Source of the DNA: an uncultured Eubacteriales bacterium
GTDB lineage: Bacteria; Bacillota; Clostridia; Oscillospirales; Oscillospiraceae
Reading direction: 5' to 3'
Assembly: GCA_900548615.1 (NCBI GenBank)
Contig: URKW01000049.1
Span: 1 to 16,618, forward strand
DNA length: 16,618 bases
In this document: positions 14,013 to 16,618 of the stretch, piece after piece
Layout of the letters: every line of letters begins with the position of its first letter
Position numbering within the stretch: the first letter of the stretch is position 1
Translations under genes and position numbers: made by a program
Notes under the pieces: model-generated
Seen by the model: the letters and a program-made list of their open reading frames with translations, nothing else
Told to the model about the DNA's origin: nothing
The model's database searches: none

Positions 14013-14046
14013 AATATACCTCCAGCAAATGATATGATGATACATG

Positions 14047-14145
14047 TTTTTCCGATATGAGACATTTTTCCTATTCCCTATAATAACACATAGCGACAGG
14101 ATGTCAAACAAAAAATTATTTTTCCTAAAAATTTTTTTGGAAAAA
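14047..14145. promoter_or_regulatory. Repeated TTTTTCC motifs in the divergent promoter region
   Basis: TTTTTCC occurs at 14047-14053, 14065-14071 and 14119-14125, and inverted (GGAAAAA) at 14139-14145. The last two make an inverted repeat with a 13-nt centre lying between the two promoters. The first two sit downstream of the ygeY -10, in similar contexts (ACAT(G)TTTTTCC(G/T)AT). These are candidate operator sites for the PAS-HTH regulator encoded alongside; low-complexity AT sequence could also explain them. Confidence 0.4.
14080..14107 (-). promoter_or_regulatory. Promoter of ygeY
   Basis: On the minus strand, consensus TTGACA (14102-14107), a 16-nt spacer and TATTAT (14080-14085), with a TG one base before the -10. 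The leader would be about 60 nt. Confidence 0.7.
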
Positions 14146-14147
14146 CG

Positions 14148-14175
14148 TTGATTTCTGCTTAAAGTGTGATATGAT
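14148..14175 (+). promoter_or_regulatory. Promoter of the regulator-PLP enzyme pair
   Basis: TTGATT (14148-14153), a 16-nt spacer and TATGAT (14170-14175), with a TG one base before the -10. The leader of about 90 nt ends in AAGGAG. Confidence 0.6.
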
Positions 14176-14268
14176 AGGAGTGGAAGTGAGTGGGAGTATG
14201 GTTGCAGGAACACTATATATCTCCGGAACGAACCAAAAATTCATATTTGATAAGGAGAGTTGATCGTT

Positions 14269-14922
14269 ATGGAAGCAAAACGGTTAGAAGCTCTGAAGCA
14301 AATCGCCGCGGGCATCGCGGCGCAGTTTGGCGACAAGTGCGAGGTCGTCATCCACGACGTGGGCGGCGGCCATCCGGAGCATACCATCGTCCACATCGAA
14401 AACGGCCATGTGTCCGGCCGTAAGGTAGGCGACGGCGCGTCGCAGGTGGTGCTGGATCAGCTCAACAGCCAGAACGGCCACCCCAAGGATCACCTGTGCT
14501 ACCTGACACGGACACCGGACGGCAAGATCCTGAAGTCGTCCTCCATCTACATCCGCAACAGCCGCGGCAACGTCACCAGCATCTTCTCCATCAACTACGA
14601 TATTACCAATATCATGATGATGCATCAGGAGCTGGGCGAGTTCATGATGACCCGGGACAAGGAGCAGACCGAGCCGGAAAAGATCATCAACGTCAACAAC
14701 GTACTGGACGAGCTGATCGAGCAGTCCGTGCAGCAGGTGGGCAAGCCTGTGGCGCTGATGAGCAAGGACGACAAGGTGCGGGCCATCCGCTTCCTGAACG
14801 AATCCGGCGCGTTCCTGGTGACAAAATCCACCGACAAAGTGGCAAAATACTTCGGTATTTCCAAATATACTCTGTATTCCTACATCGACGCCAATAAACA
14901 GCAGGAGGAAAAGAAAAAATGA
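14269..14922 (+). CDS. YheO/DauR-type transcriptional regulator (PAS-like + HTH)
   Basis: A 217-residue cytoplasmic regulator. An N-terminal YheO-like PAS domain (about 8-115, with EVVIHDVGGG near 25-34) would sense a small ligand. A linker with a helical stretch (about 116-150) leads to a C-terminal HTH_22-type domain (about 160-206), whose recognition region includes TDKVAKYFGISKYTLYSYI (188-206). The ATG at 14269 is 11 nt after AAGGAG; a TTG at 14260 is too close to that site. Its stop overlaps the next gene (ATGA). It is divergent from ygeY, so it is the natural candidate for controlling both directions. Clusters of this kind in enterobacteria carry a sigma-54-type regulator (YgeV), so this is a different control protein. 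Confidence 0.85.
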   Translation: MEAKRLEALKQIAAGIAAQFGDKCEVVIHDVGGGHPEHTIVHIENGHVSGRKVGDGASQVVLDQLNSQNGHPKDHLCYLTRTPDGKILKSSSIYIRNSRGNVTSIFSINYDITNIMMMHQELGEFMMTRDKEQTEPEKIINVNNVLDELIEQSVQQVGKPVALMSKDDKVRAIRFLNESGAFLVTKSTDKVAKYFGISKYTLYSYIDANKQQEEKKK

Positions 14923-16394
14923 TCGATCTGTCCATCAACAAGGTTGGCCTGGAGCATAACATCCAGAAGGCCAAGGAAAACAACGTCATCATCCCCACCA
15001 TCGCGCAGATGCAGAACCCCGACCTGATCCCCGAGAAGATCAAGGCCAAGCTGAGCCACACCGGCCTGTGGGACGTGGATCCCGTGAACCTGTTCCGTAT
15101 TTCCTGGCACAACGAGGCCAAGGAGTCCGGCGGTCTGTTCCAGGCTGTCCCCAACTATGTGGAGATCCCCAGCAAGCTGTCCGGCGTGCCCTGCCGCATC
15201 GTTGCCATGTCCGGCAAGTGGTTCCCCACCGGCTGCCACAAGGTGGGCGCTTCCTTCGGCTGCCTGGCTCCCCGCCTGGTGACCGGTCAGTTCGACGCCA
15301 CCTATCATCACGCCGTGTGGCCCTCCACCGGTAACTACTGCCGCGGCGGCGCCTTCAACTCCAAGCTGCTGGCCTGCGAGTCCGTGGCCATCCTGCCCCA
15401 GGATATGTCCAAGGAGCGCTTTGACTGGCTGAAGTCCATCGCCGGCCAGATCATCGCCACCCCCGGCTGCGAGTCCAACGTCAAGGAGATCTTCGACAAG
15501 ACCTGGGAGCTGAAGCAGGATCCCACTATGATGATCTTCAACCAGTTCGCCGAGATGGGCAACCCCCTGTGGCACTACAATGTCACCGGCTACGCTCTGG
15601 CCGACCTGTTCGAGGCCATCAAGAAGCCTGACCAGAACTTCGCCGGCGCCTGCTTTACCTCCGGTTCCGCCGGCACCATGTCCGCCGGTGATCTGCTGAA
15701 GGAGCGCTATCCCCACCTGAAGCTGGCCGTGGGCGAGGCCCTGCAGTGCCCCACCATCCTGAACAACGGCTTCGGCGGCCACCGCATCGAGGGTATCGGC
15801 GACAAGCACATTCCCTGGATCCACAATGTGAAGAACACCGACATGGCCATCGCCATCGACGATGAGGACAGCCAGCGCCTGCTGCGCCTGTTCAACACCC
15901 ACGAGGGTCAGGAGTACATGAAGAAGGAGCTGGGCATGTCCGACGAGGAAGTCGAGAAGATGACCTGGCTGGGCATCTCCGGTATCGCCAACGTGCTGTG
16001 CTGCATCAAGATGGCCAAGTACTATGAACTGACCGAGAACGATGTGGTCGCCACCGTCCTGACCGACTCTGCCGTGATGTACAAGTCCCGTATCGAGGAG
16101 CTCAACGAGATGCACGGCGCTTACAACGCCCACGAGGCTTCTCTGGATCACAACCTGCATATGCTGGGCCTGCGTACCGACAACATGATGGAGATGGGCT
16201 ATGCCGAGCGTAAGCGCGTCCACAACCTGAAGTACTACACCTGGGTCGAGCAGCAGCAGATGAACGTCGAGGATCTGAACGCTCAGTGGTACGACACCAA
16301 GGGCACCTGGGACGCCGTTCACGCTCAGGCCAAGGATCTGGACGAGCTCATCAACGAGTTCAACGAGGCTACCGGTCTGCTGAAGGCGCTCTAA
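14919..16394 (+). CDS. Fold-type-II PLP-dependent enzyme, candidate amino-acid ammonia-lyase
   Basis: A 491-residue enzyme of the tryptophan-synthase-beta/diaminopropionate ammonia-lyase type. Lys108 in WFPTGCHKVGAS is the likely Schiff-base lysine, STGNYCRGG (136-144) fits the substrate/cofactor Asn loop, and the glycine-rich TSGSAGTMSAGD (248-259) should hold the PLP phosphate. It is longer than YgeX (about 400 residues), with an added C-terminal part rich in charged helices (about 380-491). Its start overlaps the regulator's stop by 4 nt, and GGAGG lies 10 nt upstream. Beside ygeY/ygeW it occupies the place of YgeX, so elimination of ammonia from a diamino acid such as 2,3-diaminopropionate is a fair guess. 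A cysteine- or threonine-type lyase is possible. I know no characterised member of this exact form. Confidence 0.78.
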   Translation: MIDLSINKVGLEHNIQKAKENNVIIPTIAQMQNPDLIPEKIKAKLSHTGLWDVDPVNLFRISWHNEAKESGGLFQAVPNYVEIPSKLSGVPCRIVAMSGKWFPTGCHKVGASFGCLAPRLVTGQFDATYHHAVWPSTGNYCRGGAFNSKLLACESVAILPQDMSKERFDWLKSIAGQIIATPGCESNVKEIFDKTWELKQDPTMMIFNQFAEMGNPLWHYNVTGYALADLFEAIKKPDQNFAGACFTSGSAGTMSAGDLLKERYPHLKLAVGEALQCPTILNNGFGGHRIEGIGDKHIPWIHNVKNTDMAIAIDDEDSQRLLRLFNTHEGQEYMKKELGMSDEEVEKMTWLGISGIANVLCCIKMAKYYELTENDVVATVLTDSAVMYKSRIEELNEMHGAYNAHEASLDHNLHMLGLRTDNMMEMGYAERKRVHNLKYYTWVEQQQMNVEDLNAQWYDTKGTWDAVHAQAKDLDELINEFNEATGLLKAL

Positions 16395-16399
16395 TTCCT

Positions 16400-16423
16400 A
16401 AAGGGGGAGCAGGCTTCCCCTTT
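16400..16423 (+). terminator. Hairpin after the PLP enzyme gene
   Basis: AAAGGGGGAG (16400-16409) pairs with CTTCCCCTTT (16414-16423), with one G-T pair and a 4-nt loop, five bases after the stop. There is only a short T-run, so it may be a weak terminator or an mRNA-stabilising stem. Confidence 0.45.
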
Positions 16424-16434
16424 AGATCCCCCAC

Positions 16435-16510
16435 CACCAGTTTGCGAACTGGTGAACGCGCCCAGGGCGCTTGGGTCAACGTATTTTCTGACGCGCATGT
16501 CGTCAGAAAA
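16435..16510. repeat. Tandem set of three hairpins
   Basis: Three perfect inverted repeats follow one another: CACCAGTT with AACTGGTG (16435-16454), GCGCCC with GGGCGC (16458-16470), and TTTTCTGACG with CGTCAGAAAA (16484-16510). No reading frame covers them convincingly. They may be part of an unknown repeat or small RNA. Confidence 0.55.
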
Positions 16511-16527
16511 ATGATATGATACGCTTC

Positions 16528-16560
16528 AGGGCGGGGCTTTCGCCCCGCTCTGATTTCTTT
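16528..16560 (+). terminator. Intrinsic terminator, plus strand
   Basis: A 10-bp stem (AGGGCGGGGC, 16528-16537, with 16542-16551, one G-T pair) and a TTTC loop, followed by GATTTCTTTT. It is the best terminator candidate for the regulator-PLP operon. Confidence 0.6.
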
Positions 16561-16574
16561 TAATAAGCCTGCAA

Positions 16575-16605
16575 ATAAAAAGTCAAGCTCCAAAGCGGGC
16601 TTGAC
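16575..16605 (-). terminator. Intrinsic terminator for a minus-strand gene beyond the right edge
   Basis: GTCAAGC (16582-16588) pairs with GCTTGAC (16599-16605), extended inward by two more pairs. Read on the minus strand it is followed by TTTTTATTTG. It implies a leftward gene whose end lies right of the window, convergent with the PLP enzyme gene. Confidence 0.65.
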
Positions 16606-16618
16606 GAAAGAAAATGTT

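Noticed and set aside
14919..16394. Direct assignment as YgeX (diaminopropionate ammonia-lyase)
   Set aside because: About 90 residues too long and with different wording around the catalytic lysine; kept as a related but unassigned PLP enzyme.

Overview
The window looks like chromosomal DNA of an anaerobic, GC-rich Clostridia species, most likely a gut member of the Oscillospiraceae group (Flavonifractor, Oscillibacter or Lawsonibacter type). The basis is Firmicutes-style AGGAGG ribosome sites, textbook sigma-A promoters (several with an extended TGn -10), a BMP-type lipoprotein transporter, and a gene set typical of anaerobic purine/ureide breakdown. No rRNA, tRNA, CRISPR array, phage or transposase gene was seen. 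The taxonomic placement is inference.

Layout. Positions 1-223 hold no gene but have a near-consensus leftward promoter and nested hairpins, possibly the antisense-RNA end of a type I toxin-antitoxin locus lying off the left edge. Positions 224-1893 are a tight minus-strand operon: AbrB-type regulator, ABC ATPase, ABC-2 permease. Positions 1946-3289 hold a divergent pair: a macro-domain protein (minus) and an uncharacterised TIM-barrel protein (plus).

Positions 3402-14012 are the core, all on the minus strand. In transcription order they are ygeY (M20 hydrolase), ygeW (carbamoyltransferase), arcC (carbamate kinase), a nucleoside/purine ABC importer (BMP lipoprotein, double ATPase, two permeases) and an 8-oxoguanine deaminase. 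Divergent from ygeY, on the plus strand, are a PAS-HTH regulator and, overlapping it by 4 nt, a 491-residue fold-type-II PLP enzyme. Positions 16395-16618 are non-coding and packed with hairpins, ending in what looks like a terminator for a minus-strand gene beyond the right edge.

How the genes may work together (inference). The importer brings in nucleosides or nucleobases, and the deaminase converts 8-oxoguanine to urate. After ring opening by enzymes not encoded here (xanthine dehydrogenase/YgfK- and hydantoinase-like), YgeY would trim ureido or amide intermediates. YgeW would phosphorolyse an N-carbamoyl group to carbamoyl phosphate, and ArcC would turn that into ATP, CO2 and ammonia. The PLP enzyme would eliminate ammonia from the remaining amino acid, the place held by YgeX in other such clusters. 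The PAS-HTH protein is the obvious local regulator, and a repeated TTTTTCC motif in the divergent promoter region is a candidate binding site.

Other structure: a family of short palindromic intergenic elements with GTAGGG termini (four places), a structured leader on the bmpA mRNA, and intrinsic terminators placed inside the gene train that probably step expression down from gene to gene.
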